Program-made: the position numbers and the translations under genes | NCBI RefSeq assembly: GCF_900637055.1 | Contig: NZ_LR134338.1 | Location: forward strand, 1,682,001 to 1,746,000 | Origin: Brevibacillus brevis | GTDB lineage: Bacteria; Bacillota; Bacilli; Brevibacillales; Brevibacillaceae | DNA: 64,000 bases | Direction: 5' to 3' | The notes under the pieces: generated by a model | What the model saw: only the letters and a program-made list of their open reading frames with translations | The model's database searches: none | What the model was told of the DNA's origin: nothing | Shown here: positions 52,304 to 62,214 of the stretch, piece after piece | Layout: each line of letters opens with the position of its first letter | Numbering within the stretch: the stretch's first letter is position 1

Positions 52304-53806
52304 ATGCCCAGCATTTTGATAGCGGATCGGGACCAGAACGAACGAATCGGGATCGGATGGCTCGTCAGCAGCTATGCCATTCCGTATGACAAGGTACATA
52401 GTGCCGGGACCATGGAAGACGTTTTCGAAATGATGGAAGCGCATACACCGGAAGTGCTCTGTATTGAACTGGACATGATCGGGCGCGGGCAGTGGGACCG
52501 GCTGAAGCTGCTGGTGGATCAATATCGTCCAACCGTTGTGGTGACCACATCAGAGGCGACGTTTGAGCGGGCGATGCAGGGGATTGGACTTTTTGCACGC
52601 GATCTATGGCTGAAGCCACAGACACCGGAATACATCAGGAGAATCCTGACGAGATGCTGCCAGGAGCGCTTGGATCGGAAGCGAATGAACGAAGAGAAGG
52701 GAAGGGGATCGGGATCGGGCGATAACAGGGATGTCTCGTATCTTGACCTGTTTTTTCCCGGGCATGCACAAGCCAAGTCCTATTCGCTCATGCTGGCTCA
52801 ACTGGAAGATCCGAAGCGGCATCCGGAGCTGCTGCGCTTTTTTGAGGAATATCCGTTTCGCGACAAGCCCGATCTTTTGCCGCTAGGGGAGACGATTGTG
52901 GGGGTTTTTCCAGTGGATGCGGAGGTCTCGTCTTCTTGGCTCAACCAAATTGGCAAGCGTTTGCTGATGGACTGGGAAGCAAACAATGATGCGCCACTCT
53001 TTTTGGTCATGTATGACGCAAGGAGCCACGAACAGAGCTTGAACGAAACGTATGCGGAAGCGAGCCAAGCCCTGCAAGTCCGCTTTTTCAAAGGATATCG
53101 GCAAGTGACGGTCGTGGATAATCGCGTGAATTGGACCATGATTGACCCATTTTTGACACCTGCCGAACAGCGCACGTGGGTTGAAATGCTGGATGAAGGC
53201 AATCGGGAAGAGTTGAAGCAGTGGCTGTATACTCATTTCTTTTACAAGGAAGAGCCCTACCCGGAGCCGGGACTGTTGCGTATTCGGCTGACGAGTATTT
53301 TGGCCCAAGTCAGGCGCTACATGATATCACGAGGTCTTGATTCCGCCCCTTTGGAAGAGGAGTATCACCGGGTTTTCGAAACGATTCTGTACTCGCCGAT
53401 CTTGTATCGGATCGTAGTGGAACTGCTGCTATTTATCAATCAACTGCTCGATGAGGCACATCATCCTATCGACGAGTCCCGTGTAGATGTCGTGGAACAG
53501 GCGATTCGCTATATAGAAGGGCGTTACACCGATCCTGCACTACGCCTGGAGGAGGTTGCACGGTATATCGACCGCAGTCCTTCCTATTTCAGTACGCTGC
53601 TCGCGCAAAAGCAAGGAAGCTCTTTTCGCCAAATACTCACATCGTTGCGGGTAAAAGAAGCACGCCGATTGCTTCTTGAGACATCCCTGTCTGTCCAAGA
53701 GGTGGCAGAGCGATGTGGATTCATTAACGCCAATTATTTCAGTAAAATTTTTAAGGAAAAGACAGGGACAACTCCACGTTTGTTACGAAATCAAAAGAAA
53801 AGATAG
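52304..53806 (+). CDS. AraC-type regulator with pseudo-receiver domain
   Basis: 500 residues. The N-terminal ~125 residues have the receiver fold (ILIADRDQNER, VVVTTSEAT, DLWLKPQTPEY), but the phospho-acceptor position in EVLCIELDMIG is Glu55 instead of Asp, so normal phosphorylation is unlikely. A ~250-residue central region is unrecognised. The C-terminal ~100 residues form a two-helix-turn-helix AraC domain (LRLEEVARYIDRSPSYFSTLL and SVQEVAERCGFINANYFSKIF). This resembles YesN-type regulators without a kinase partner. AAAGGAGG precedes ATG 52304. A terminator separates it from hutU, so it need not regulate hut genes. Confidence 0.87.
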   Translation: MPSILIADRDQNERIGIGWLVSSYAIPYDKVHSAGTMEDVFEMMEAHTPEVLCIELDMIGRGQWDRLKLLVDQYRPTVVVTTSEATFERAMQGIGLFARDLWLKPQTPEYIRRILTRCCQERLDRKRMNEEKGRGSGSGDNRDVSYLDLFFPGHAQAKSYSLMLAQLEDPKRHPELLRFFEEYPFRDKPDLLPLGETIVGVFPVDAEVSSSWLNQIGKRLLMDWEANNDAPLFLVMYDARSHEQSLNETYAEASQALQVRFFKGYRQVTVVDNRVNWTMIDPFLTPAEQRTWVEMLDEGNREELKQWLYTHFFYKEEPYPEPGLLRIRLTSILAQVRRYMISRGLDSAPLEEEYHRVFETILYSPILYRIVVELLLFINQLLDEAHHPIDESRVDVVEQAIRYIEGRYTDPALRLEEVARYIDRSPSYFSTLLAQKQGSSFRQILTSLRVKEARRLLLETSLSVQEVAERCGFINANYFSKIFKEKTGTTPRLLRNQKKR

Positions 53807-53870
53807 AAATCGAAAAAAAAGACAGATTTTTTCGTCAAACCATGAATGCGGTTGCAAGTGAATCGAAAGT

Positions 53871-53906
53871 AGAGGCACCAAATCGAAAGCGCGGTGCCTT
53901 TTTTGT
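53871..53906 (+). terminator. Terminator between the AraC-type gene and hutU
   Basis: AGGCACC (53873-53879)/GGTGCCT (53893-53899) with A/G-rich loop and TTTTTTG. A TACAAT hexamer at 53922 may be the -10 of hutU. Confidence 0.8.
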
Positions 53907-53969
53907 TTTCCCTTGCTTTTTTACAATGGAGCTAAGAAGTACATCCTTTTAGAAAAGCAGGTGGAAATG

Positions 53970-55640
53970 ATGACGACGACACAATCCGTTGAGCAATTGA
54001 TCCAAGCCTTTTCAGGTACCCAATTACATACAAAGGGATGGGTACAGGAAGCTGCGCTGCGCATGCTTTTGAACAACCTCAATCCTGATGTAGCTGAGCG
54101 TACAGAGGATCTGGTCGTATACGGCGGAATTGGCAAGGCGGCACGGAACTGGGAATGCTTCGATGCAATTGTCAAAACATTGCAAACGTTAGAGAGCGAT
54201 GAAACACTCCTCATCCAGTCTGGGAAGCCGGTTGCCGTATTCAAATCGCATACCGATGCGCCGCGTGTGCTGCTGGCAAACTCGAACCTGGTGCCTGCCT
54301 GGGCGAATTGGGAGCATTTCCACGAGCTGGACAAAAAGGGTTTGATGATGTACGGACAAATGACAGCGGGAAGCTGGATTTACATTGGCAGCCAGGGCAT
54401 CGTGCAAGGGACGTACGAGACGTTTGCAGAACTGGCACGCCAGCATTTTGAAGGCACGTTGACCGGAACGATTACCGTGACAGCAGGCTTGGGCGGCATG
54501 GGTGGTGCGCAACCGCTGGCCGTATCGCTCAATGGCGGTGTGAGCATCAATATCGAGGTGGACCCGACCCGTATTCAACGCAGATTGGACACGAAATACC
54601 TGGATGTGATGACAGAGAGTCTGGACGAAGCGATCCGTTTGGCGGAAGAAGCGAAACGCGACAAAAAAGGCATTTCCATCGGTCTGTTGGGCAATGCACC
54701 CGAAGTGCTGAATGCCATGCTGGCTCGTGACTTTATCCCGGATGTGCTGACGGACCAGACCTCCTCGCATGATCCACTCAACGGCTACATTCCCATCGGC
54801 ATGTCACTGGAGGAAGCAGCCGAACTGCGGACACGCGATCCGAAAGCGTACGAATCTCGCACAAAAGCAAGCATCGCTGAACACGTTCGCGCCATGCTCG
54901 CGATGCAGGAAAAAGGAGCAGTCACTTTCGACTATGGCAATAACATCAGGCAGGTGGCAAAAAACGAGGGTGTGGAGGATGCGTTCCGTTTCCCTGGCTT
55001 TGTGCCAGCATACATCCGTCCGCAGTTTTGCGAGGGCAAGGGACCGTTCCGTTGGGTAGCACTGTCCGGCGATCCTGAGGATATTTACAAGACAGACGAA
55101 GTCATTCTTCGTGAGTTTTCCTACAACACGCATCTGTGCAACTGGATTCGCATGGCGCAGGAGCGCATTCAGTTCCAGGGACTGCCTTCCCGCATTTGCT
55201 GGTTAGGCTACGGCGAGCGTGCGCGTTTTGGTCAGATCATCAATGAGATGGTGGCCCGCGGAGAGCTTTCGGCCCCCATTGTCATTGGGCGTGACCATCT
55301 GGACTCCGGTTCTGTCGCTTCGCCAAACCGTGAGACGGAAGCAATGAAGGATGGCAGCGACGCGGTTGCGGACTGGCCGATTCTCAATGCCATGATCAAT
55401 GCGGTAGGCGGAGCGAGCTGGGTATCTGTGCACCACGGAGGCGGCGTGGGCATGGGCTACTCTCTCCACGCCGGAATGGTCATCGTGGCTGACGGAACAC
55501 CTGAAGCAGCACGTCGTCTGGAGCGCGTCCTCACGACTGATCCAGGCATGGGCATCGTCCGACATGTCGATGCAGGGTACGACCTCGCGATTCAAACAGC
55601 CAAGGAAAAAGGCGTCCACATTCCGATGATGAAGGAGTAA
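53970..55640 (+). CDS. hutU: Urocanate hydratase
   Basis: Second step of histidine degradation: urocanate to imidazolone propionate, using tightly bound NAD. 556 residues, the family norm. Recognisable blocks are [20 protein letters not shown], the NAD loop [49 protein letters not shown] (catalytic Cys region) and [22 protein letters not shown] is five bases before ATG 53970 (an ATG three bases earlier is too close). hutH and hutG are absent here. Confidence 0.97.
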   Translation: MTTTQSVEQLIQAFSGTQLHTKGWVQEAALRMLLNNLNPDVAERTEDLVVYGGIGKAARNWECFDAIVKTLQTLESDETLLIQSGKPVAVFKSHTDAPRVLLANSNLVPAWANWEHFHELDKKGLMMYGQMTAGSWIYIGSQGIVQGTYETFAELARQHFEGTLTGTITVTAGLGGMGGAQPLAVSLNGGVSINIEVDPTRIQRRLDTKYLDVMTESLDEAIRLAEEAKRDKKGISIGLLGNAPEVLNAMLARDFIPDVLTDQTSSHDPLNGYIPIGMSLEEAAELRTRDPKAYESRTKASIAEHVRAMLAMQEKGAVTFDYGNNIRQVAKNEGVEDAFRFPGFVPAYIRPQFCEGKGPFRWVALSGDPEDIYKTDEVILREFSYNTHLCNWIRMAQERIQFQGLPSRICWLGYGERARFGQIINEMVARGELSAPIVIGRDHLDSGSVASPNRETEAMKDGSDAVADWPILNAMINAVGGASWVSVHHGGGVGMGYSLHAGMVIVADGTPEAARRLERVLTTDPGMGIVRHVDAGYDLAIQTAKEKGVHIPMMKE

Positions 55641-55645
55641 GAGCC

Positions 55646-56920
55646 ATGACTAAACCTGTATGGATTCGCCACGCCAGTCAGCTTGCCACGCTGGCTGGCG
55701 GTTCCTCTTCCCCTGTAGTAGGAGCGCAAATGAATGAGTTGTCGATCATTGAGGACGGAAGCATTTGGCTGGAAGACGGCGTCATCCAGCGTGTAGGAAC
55801 AGATGAAGAGCTGGCGCGTTACTATCGAGACCGTACGCATGAGGCGCAAATCATCGATGCTTCGGGCAAGCTGGTCACACCAGGGCTGATCGATCCGCAT
55901 ACACATCTGGTGCACGCGGGCAGTCGGCAAAACGAGTTTAATATGCGGCTAAACGGTGCGACCTATATGGAGATTATGAACAATGGCGGCGGAATTTACT
56001 CGACTACCGCGGCGACGCGAGCAGCTACCCATGAAGAGCTGTTTGCCCAGAGCAAGCAGCGTCTTGACCAGTTTCTGTTGCATGGGGTCACAACCGTCGA
56101 GGCGAAAAGCGGTTACGGCCTGACATTGGAAGATGAGCTGAAGCAGCTGGAGGTCGCCAAGCAGTTGCACGAGGAACATCCCATCGACATCGTCAGTACC
56201 TTCATGGGTGCACATGCGGTGCCGCGTGAATACAAGGAAAATCCGGATGCGTTTGTAGACGTGGTCATTGAGCAAATGATCCCAGAGGTTGCTCGTCGCA
56301 AGCTGGCTGTTTTTAACGATGTGTTTTGCGAAAGAGGTGTGTTCACTCCGGAGCAGTCCCGACGCATTCTCGAAGCGGGGGTCCGTCATGGGTTGCTGCC
56401 GAAGATTCATGCGGACGAAATCGAACCGTATGAAGGGGCAGAGCTGGCAGCTTCGGTTGGCGCGGTATCTGCGGATCATTTGCTGCGCGCTTCAGACAAG
56501 GGGATTGAACAGATGGCAGAAGCGGGTGTCATCGCTGTGTTACTGCCCGGTACGGCGTTTTTCCTGATGGCAGAGTCAGCCAATGGCAGGAAAATGATTG
56601 ATCGTGGCGTGGCTGTCGCGATTTCGACGGATTGCAATCCGGGCTCGTCTCCAACGGTTTCGCTCCCACTCATCATGAATCTGGGTTGCCTGAAAATGGG
56701 GATGACGCCAGCCGAGGTGCTGACGGCAGCTACCATCAACGCCGCTCACGCAATCCGCTGCGCGTATGAAGTCGGCAGCCTTGAGGTCGGGAAAAAAGCA
56801 GATGTCACGATTTTTGACGTTCCTGATTTCATGACCTTGCAATATCGTTATGGGAGTAACCACGTAAACACGGTAATCAAAAACGGAACAATCGTCGTTG
56901 CTGGGGGAAGACTGGCGTAA
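55646..56920 (+). CDS. hutI: Imidazolonepropionase
   Basis: Hydrolyses 4-imidazolone-5-propionate to N-formimino-glutamate. 424 residues of the metal-dependent amidohydrolase superfamily: TPGLIDPHTHLVHAGSRQNEF (HxH metal site), GAHAVPREY, IHADEIEP, SADHLLRASDKG and STDCNPGSSP (metal Asp). Starts five bases after hutU and forms an operon with it. Confidence 0.96.
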   Translation: MTKPVWIRHASQLATLAGGSSSPVVGAQMNELSIIEDGSIWLEDGVIQRVGTDEELARYYRDRTHEAQIIDASGKLVTPGLIDPHTHLVHAGSRQNEFNMRLNGATYMEIMNNGGGIYSTTAATRAATHEELFAQSKQRLDQFLLHGVTTVEAKSGYGLTLEDELKQLEVAKQLHEEHPIDIVSTFMGAHAVPREYKENPDAFVDVVIEQMIPEVARRKLAVFNDVFCERGVFTPEQSRRILEAGVRHGLLPKIHADEIEPYEGAELAASVGAVSADHLLRASDKGIEQMAEAGVIAVLLPGTAFFLMAESANGRKMIDRGVAVAISTDCNPGSSPTVSLPLIMNLGCLKMGMTPAEVLTAATINAAHAIRCAYEVGSLEVGKKADVTIFDVPDFMTLQYRYGSNHVNTVIKNGTIVVAGGRLA

Positions 56921-56992
56921 TATTAGAGAGAGCAAAAGAAAAACGGGTAGAAGTGGGGGAGACCGGCTTGTTTTTGAAATGGGGGGACATGT

Positions 56993-58333
56993 ATGGGCAA
57001 TATTTCGAACAGCAATCTTGCACCTCATCCTGGTCAGCAAGCCGTATCCACCACGCATGCTTGGAAGTTTTTTGTTTTTAGCCTCATTGGCATTTTCGTT
57101 TTTTTTATTCCTGTTACCATTAACAACACAAGCTCCATTATGCTCGATCACATCGTGACATGGGTTCGGCAAATCATGCCGAGTGCGATACCGATATATG
57201 CTTTGCTTGTGATTGTGCTTGGAGCCATTTATCCGTTTGTGACGGGCAGTTGGAAGCAGAGCAAAGTAAACCTCGTCTTTTCTGCGCTAAAAGTACTGGG
57301 TGTGCCTATCGCTCTGTTGATTTATTTTCAGGCGGGTCCTGCATGGCTGCTGGACAAGAATATGGGGCCATTTCTCTTCGAAAAGCTGGTGATTCCCGTA
57401 GGTATGGTAGTCCCGATCGGCTCCGTGTTCTTGGCGTTGCTTGTTGGCTACGGCCTTTTGGAATTTATCGGGGTACTGGTTCAGCCAATCATGCGCCCGA
57501 TTTGGAGAACACCTGGCCGCTCTGCGGTAGATGCGGTGGCTTCCTTTGTGGGGAGCTATTCGATCGGTCTTTTGATCACGAACCGGGTATTCAAAGAAGG
57601 CAAATATACGATTAAAGAAGCAGCTATTATCGCAACTGGCTTTTCCACTGTATCTGCGACATTTATGATCGTCATCGCGAAAACATTGGATTTGATGAAT
57701 TACTGGAATCTTTATTTTTGGGTCTCGCTCGTGGTGACGTTTCTCGTAACGGCAGTGACGGTGCGTATTTGGCCGCTGTCCAATATGAGTGATGCATATT
57801 ACCAGGACAACGGCGATCCGGAGAAAGTGATTAAGGAAAAACGGTTGCGCCAAGCGTGGATAGAGGCTATGGAAGCTGCGGGAAAAGCGCTGCCGCTAAC
57901 GCGGAACATTTGGGAGAATTTGCGGGATGGTTTCATCATGACCATGAGTATTCTTCCGTCCATCATGTCGGTCGGCTTGATCGGGTTGGTATTGGCCGAA
58001 TTTACCCCTTTGTTTGATTGGCTGGGGTACTTGTTTTATCCGATTACATGGCTCTTGCAAATTCCAGAGCCGATGCTGGCTGCAAAAGCGTCAGCGATCG
58101 AAATTGCCGAGATGTTTTTACCTGCTCTGCTTGTGGTAAAAGCACCTCTGGTCACCAAGTTTGTCATTGCAGTTGTTTCGGTTTCTTCCATCTTGTTCTT
58201 TTCCGCGACGATTCCTTGCATTTTGTCTACCGAGATTCCGATTAGCATTCCAAAGCTTCTGGTGATTTGGGTAGAGCGTACGATTCTAACCCTGCTGCTT
58301 GTGACCCCTCTAGCTTTCCTGCTTCTGCCATAA
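56993..58333 (+). CDS. YjiH-family (Gate-domain) membrane transporter
   Basis: 446 residues with about 10-11 membrane helices and the nucleoside-recognition 'Gate' pattern (SAVDAVASFVGSYSIGLLITNRVF and a matching C-terminal half, EPMLAAKASAIEIAEMFLPALLV). YjiH proteins are uncharacterised permeases. Position 72 bases after hutI suggests import of histidine, urocanate or a related imidazole compound in place of HutM (inference). GGGGGGACATGT lies before ATG 56993. A charged cytoplasmic loop occurs about 265-300. Confidence 0.82.
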   Translation: MGNISNSNLAPHPGQQAVSTTHAWKFFVFSLIGIFVFFIPVTINNTSSIMLDHIVTWVRQIMPSAIPIYALLVIVLGAIYPFVTGSWKQSKVNLVFSALKVLGVPIALLIYFQAGPAWLLDKNMGPFLFEKLVIPVGMVVPIGSVFLALLVGYGLLEFIGVLVQPIMRPIWRTPGRSAVDAVASFVGSYSIGLLITNRVFKEGKYTIKEAAIIATGFSTVSATFMIVIAKTLDLMNYWNLYFWVSLVVTFLVTAVTVRIWPLSNMSDAYYQDNGDPEKVIKEKRLRQAWIEAMEAAGKALPLTRNIWENLRDGFIMTMSILPSIMSVGLIGLVLAEFTPLFDWLGYLFYPITWLLQIPEPMLAAKASAIEIAEMFLPALLVVKAPLVTKFVIAVVSVSSILFFSATIPCILSTEIPISIPKLLVIWVERTILTLLLVTPLAFLLLP

Positions 58334-58392
58334 GCAAGAAAAGTGGTATGATGGTGGCAGGTTCGAACAAGCAGAGGAAAGAGGGGGTAGTC

Positions 58393-59031
58393 ATGTCAGG
58401 ATTCGGAATATTCCGTGACGTGGTCACGTCAGAGCAGCAGCTGCGCGAAATGGTCGGAGAGCCAAGTCGTCTCGTACAGAACAAGGCGATCACCCAGTTG
58501 GATGACCATAGCCGCAAGTATATTGCCCAAGCGCCATTTCTCATCATTGCCACAGCAGACAAAGATGGCCATTGCGATGCTTCGCCACGTGGTGATGCGC
58601 CTGGCTTTGTGCATGTCGTCGACGATCACCATCTGGTGATTCCCGAGCGCCCAGGAAACAAGCGGATGGACTCCATCACGAACATTTTAGTCAACCCCCA
58701 TATTGGGCTTATCTTTTTGATTCCTACGCTGGAAGAGACGTTCCGTGTGAACGGCAAGGCTTGCATTATTCGCGATGAAGAAATACTGGGGAAGATGGCG
58801 GTTAACGGGAAGGCGCCTACGCTTGGGATCGGCGTAAAGGTCGAGGAGTGCTTCGTCCACTGTGCAAAGGCATTTATGCGCTCTGGATTATGGAAGCCGG
58901 AGTCGTGGCCGGCAGAAGGGACGACTCCTAACGTCGCGCAAATGCTGGCAGATCATGTGAAGTTACCAGGTGTGACGGCAAAAGAAGTGGCGGAGGGTTT
59001 GCAAGACAGCTATACAAATCGATTGTACTAA
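58393..59031 (+). CDS. PPOX-fold flavoprotein (MSMEG_1061-like)
   Basis: 212 residues of the pyridoxamine-5'-phosphate-oxidase-like split barrel, expected to bind FMN or F420. Typical wording is FLIIATADKDGHCDASPRGDAPGFV, LVIPERPGNKRMDSITNILVNPHIGLIFLIP and TFRVNGKACI, characteristic of the uncharacterised MSMEG_1061 group. ATG 58393 follows AGAGGGGG. No obvious link to the hut genes. Confidence 0.85.
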   Translation: MSGFGIFRDVVTSEQQLREMVGEPSRLVQNKAITQLDDHSRKYIAQAPFLIIATADKDGHCDASPRGDAPGFVHVVDDHHLVIPERPGNKRMDSITNILVNPHIGLIFLIPTLEETFRVNGKACIIRDEEILGKMAVNGKAPTLGIGVKVEECFVHCAKAFMRSGLWKPESWPAEGTTPNVAQMLADHVKLPGVTAKEVAEGLQDSYTNRLY

Positions 59032-59036
59032 GCAAA

Positions 59037-59084
59037 GGAAAAACGGCAGTTCTCCCATTTCGTTTTGGAGCCTGCCGTTTTCGG
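59037..59084. terminator. Terminator between the PPOX gene and the DUF4157 gene
   Basis: AAAAACGGCAG (59039-59049) pairs perfectly with CTGCCGTTTTC-side bases (59072-59081), 22-nt loop. A/T-rich on both sides, so it can serve both converging genes. Confidence 0.8.
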
Positions 59085-59085
59085 T

Positions 59086-60522
59086 TTATTCAGGGATAGG
59101 GTCATCTACCAACCACCCAGTGTTGGAGCTGCCGCAGTAATAGCATTCGACTGTATAAGAGGGCATGTTCGAAAAGCGTATATGTTCCGGGATTAAGAAG
59201 GATGGGTCTACGGTTCCGGTTCCCCCTGTTGGGGTTCCTTTTGTAATGCCCCGGAAAATGACCTTGATATCATAACCTGGCAGATGTGTCATATTGCTCA
59301 ATCTAGCGGTCAGTCTAGCTTTGAGATCACCCAGTGGGGCGCGGGCCCTATTTTCGGCAGCGGTGTACGGCCAAGGGTTTTCAGGATGATACTTTTGAAT
59401 GACGATGACATACTCTTTATATCGATTCGTGTCTCGCCGCTTGTCTAATTGACCGATCGCTTCATGAATCCGGGAGCCAAATTGGGAATCATCATGAGAG
59501 CTGATTGTCTTGATCTCCATCGCCACTCGTTTTTCCTCGTATAAAGCAGTTGAATCATCCTCGTTCTCATCCACCATGCGGACTTCCTCATCGTTGTCGC
59601 TTTGCTGCTTCTCCAAATAGGTGTAATCGATGTCAGGATCGGTGTCCTTATCCTTGCCGAAAAAGGGTGTGATATTTTCTCCGAATAGACGCTGTGCCTC
59701 CTCCAGCTCTGTATAGTTCCCCCCGGTAACCGAGAAAATATCAGAAATTTTGGAGTGCAGACTGATACCGTAACGTACTTTGTCAAAGTAGTTTTCTATG
59801 TCGGCCACTTGCTCAAAAAGCCCATTTACCGTTCCTTCATCCAGGTTGTTTGTTTTCTCCACATGTTTGTCCCACATTCTGCGTGCATCTTTTACATCTT
59901 CGTCCCAAGTGCCTTGTATGATCGGGGATGCTACAGACCCAGTAGCATCCGCACCCGTGCGATCCGTCATGGTTCCTGCCGCTGCCAGTGACCCATAGCG
60001 ATCAGCTTCCGCTTCCAGAGCGGGATCGTCATTAATGGGCAGGCTGGAATCAGGAACGTTCGCTTTTACCCGCCCTTGTCTTTGTTGGACCACATGTGTC
60101 AGCTCATGGCCGAGCAGCTGTTGCCCACTTTGCGTCTCTGGCTGATACGTCCCCGGGGCGAAGTGAATGTCATTCCCTTGGGCGAAGGCAACAGCTCCGA
60201 TTTGGGAGGCAACAGACGATTCTGGATGAATCTGTACATCTGAAAAATCAGTATGGAAAGCCTGTTCCATTTTTGCTTGGACGGAATCGGGGAGTGAGCG
60301 GCCGCTGCCGGAAGAAAGATTCTCCGATTTTTGCAGAGGAGTCCTCGATAACATGCGCTGCACAGCCTGATTGCCAAGAGTCTTTTGCAGAGAAAGGATG
60401 CGGGACGAGTGACTCGCCTTTCTTTGGACCTTGCTTGGTTGAAGCATGGGCCCGGAAACAGGTGCCTGCGTTTTTTCATGAGTCGCATCCATAGACGGCT
60501 TGCTAGATTCATAGCTTCGCAT
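59086..60522 (-). CDS. DUF4157 (eCIS-associated) protein with possible nuclease C-terminus
   Basis: 478 residues. About 75-150 is a DUF4157 domain: LPDSVQAKMEQAFHTDFSDVQIH, GNDIHFAPG and the zinc-protease-like GHELTHVVQQ (His139, Glu140, His143). The preceding ~70 residues are a disordered Gln/Ser-rich leader. The rest matches no family I know, but AMEIKTIS followed by a helix with AIGQLDKRRDTNRY and the strand YVIVIQKY resembles the ExK-Q core of PD-(D/E)XK nucleases (Glu336, Lys338, Gln358). DUF4157 proteins are frequent cargo of extracellular contractile injection systems. AGAGGGGG precedes ATG 60522. The gene follows the MORN gene with no gap. Confidence 0.85.
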   Translation of the reverse strand: MRSYESSKPSMDATHEKTQAPVSGPMLQPSKVQRKASHSSRILSLQKTLGNQAVQRMLSRTPLQKSENLSSGSGRSLPDSVQAKMEQAFHTDFSDVQIHPESSVASQIGAVAFAQGNDIHFAPGTYQPETQSGQQLLGHELTHVVQQRQGRVKANVPDSSLPINDDPALEAEADRYGSLAAAGTMTDRTGADATGSVASPIIQGTWDEDVKDARRMWDKHVEKTNNLDEGTVNGLFEQVADIENYFDKVRYGISLHSKISDIFSVTGGNYTELEEAQRLFGENITPFFGKDKDTDPDIDYTYLEKQQSDNDEEVRMVDENEDDSTALYEEKRVAMEIKTISSHDDSQFGSRIHEAIGQLDKRRDTNRYKEYVIVIQKYHPENPWPYTAAENRARAPLGDLKARLTARLSNMTHLPGYDIKVIFRGITKGTPTGGTGTVDPSFLIPEHIRFSNMPSYTVECYYCGSSNTGWLVDDPIPE

Positions 60523-60524
60523 TT

Positions 60525-62195
60525 TTACACCCCCTCTGCTTTTGTCACGTCCAACTGAACGGGTTCCTTTTGCTGTGCTTGATAGAAATAGAGATACAGA
60601 TACGGGTCGACCAAATAGCTCGTGATAGCTCCAGTACTAGCGTATGTGGAAGATGTCTTGGGCAAAATGGCTGCTTTGCTGTCGAGCTCATTCCGATCTT
60701 CTTTGACGATCGAGATGACCTGTGGCTGATACACGTGGACGGCAGTGACAATCTGCTTGCTGGGGTGTCCTGGTGCTGGTACGAGTGTAAAAGCCATGTT
60801 CCTTTCACGATACGCAAGTTTTTGCGGCGATAAGGTGGCATCCTTCGCTGGTGGAGCTTCGGGGGCTTTTTGATCGGCAGGAGGAGGAACAGCATCTTCG
60901 GCTTCCCTCGGCGCGTCATCGTCGGGCTTGCCCATGATTTCCTCCAGCTTGCTCCTGGAGATGCCGATGAATCCTGGCAAATAAATACGCCCCTCGCGAA
61001 AATACCCTTTATACAGAGGCAAGCCTTCCTTGTCGTAGAGCACCCCGATGCCGTCGTAGGCACCTGCCCGAAATTGCCCTTGATACACCTGAGCGTCTTC
61101 GGCAGAACGAAGCTCTCCCGTTCCGTGATAATGCCCTTCGGCAAAACCGCCTTTATACAGCGTTACGCCACTTGCATCTTTCAGTTCGCCCTGCCCATGA
61201 TACACACCTAGCAAAAAATCACCTTGATAAACGATGCTGCCACTGGTGGAGAATTTGGTTCCGGCTCCATTGAAGTGCCCATTTCGAAAATGACCTTCAT
61301 ACACGATCTTGCCATCCCGATCAAAAAGACTCCCGGCCCCGTTGTATCTGCCGTCCACAAATTGCCCTTTATACTGTACGAGCCCGTTTTTGTAGTAATC
61401 GGTACCTTCGCCGCCGTAGAATCCATTGTCAAACAGTCCGTCGTAGAGCAGCTTTCCAGACTTCGTAAAAAGTCGGCCTGACCCGTTGTACACGCCGTTT
61501 TTAAAAGCGCCTTCGTATTTGATTGCGCCGTTTGTGTACCATTCCTGACCGGCTCCATCCGGCTTCCCATTTTTGAAATCTCCTTGAAAAATGACTTGCT
61601 GGTTGTCGTTGTACAACGTTCCCTGACCAGCATAAACGCCATTTTCAAACCCGCCTTGATAGACGAGAACGCCTTTCCGGTATCCTTTGCCTAAGCCTTG
61701 TGGAGTGCCGCTTTTGAACTCGCCGCTGTATAGAAGCTTTCCATTGTCGTCATAGAGTTCGCCTTTTCCGTCATACAGACCATCCACGAGCTGGCCAGAA
61801 TAGATCATCGTGCCTTCCGGGTTGTAGATGATCGCCAGACCCGTGTCAGAAATCTGTTGATTGGGAGTTTTTAGATGAATGACGATAGGACGCTGCAAAA
61901 AGCGGTTAAGCGCATCGGGAGGATTGATGAACAGGAAGTAGGCCAGGACAAGGAGGAATAGTCCTGTCAAAATGAGAAAGCGTTTGGCGATGTAAAAACG
62001 GCCGATATGCACGTAATCTTTGAGTGAAGTTTCTTTTTTGGTGAATAGTCCGGCAATGCCGTTCTTGATCCAATCGAGGGCTTGCTTGGGGAGGGCGGCT
62101 CCTTTTTTTATCCAATCCTGCACCCATTTTTTGAGCGGATTGGTGAGCGGGTCGACAATCGTTTGTTCCGTTAGCTTTTGGAGTTGTTTGTCCAT
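60525..62195 (-). CDS. Membrane-anchored MORN-repeat protein
   Basis: 556 residues. Amphipathic, Lys-rich N-terminus, one membrane helix (about 72-90), then about 12 MORN repeats (YxGxFxNGxxxGxG, about 123-400), an acidic Pro/Ala linker and a small C-terminal domain containing QIVTAVHVYQPQVISI. MORN repeats often bind membranes or act as rulers and scaffolds. The gene lies between the DUF4280 tip gene and the DUF4157 gene in one minus-strand unit, suggesting a structural or docking role in that system (inference). GGGAGG precedes ATG 62195. Confidence 0.88.
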   Translation of the reverse strand: MDKQLQKLTEQTIVDPLTNPLKKWVQDWIKKGAALPKQALDWIKNGIAGLFTKKETSLKDYVHIGRFYIAKRFLILTGLFLLVLAYFLFINPPDALNRFLQRPIVIHLKTPNQQISDTGLAIIYNPEGTMIYSGQLVDGLYDGKGELYDDNGKLLYSGEFKSGTPQGLGKGYRKGVLVYQGGFENGVYAGQGTLYNDNQQVIFQGDFKNGKPDGAGQEWYTNGAIKYEGAFKNGVYNGSGRLFTKSGKLLYDGLFDNGFYGGEGTDYYKNGLVQYKGQFVDGRYNGAGSLFDRDGKIVYEGHFRNGHFNGAGTKFSTSGSIVYQGDFLLGVYHGQGELKDASGVTLYKGGFAEGHYHGTGELRSAEDAQVYQGQFRAGAYDGIGVLYDKEGLPLYKGYFREGRIYLPGFIGISRSKLEEIMGKPDDDAPREAEDAVPPPADQKAPEAPPAKDATLSPQKLAYRERNMAFTLVPAPGHPSKQIVTAVHVYQPQVISIVKEDRNELDSKAAILPKTSSTYASTGAITSYLVDPYLYLYFYQAQQKEPVQLDVTKAEGV

Positions 62196-62214
62196 ATCAT
62201 ATCCTCCCTACCTG

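Noticed and set aside
52304..53806. AraC-type gene as the regulator of hutU-hutI
   Set aside because: A good terminator separates them and no shared operator was found, so I did not assign that role.
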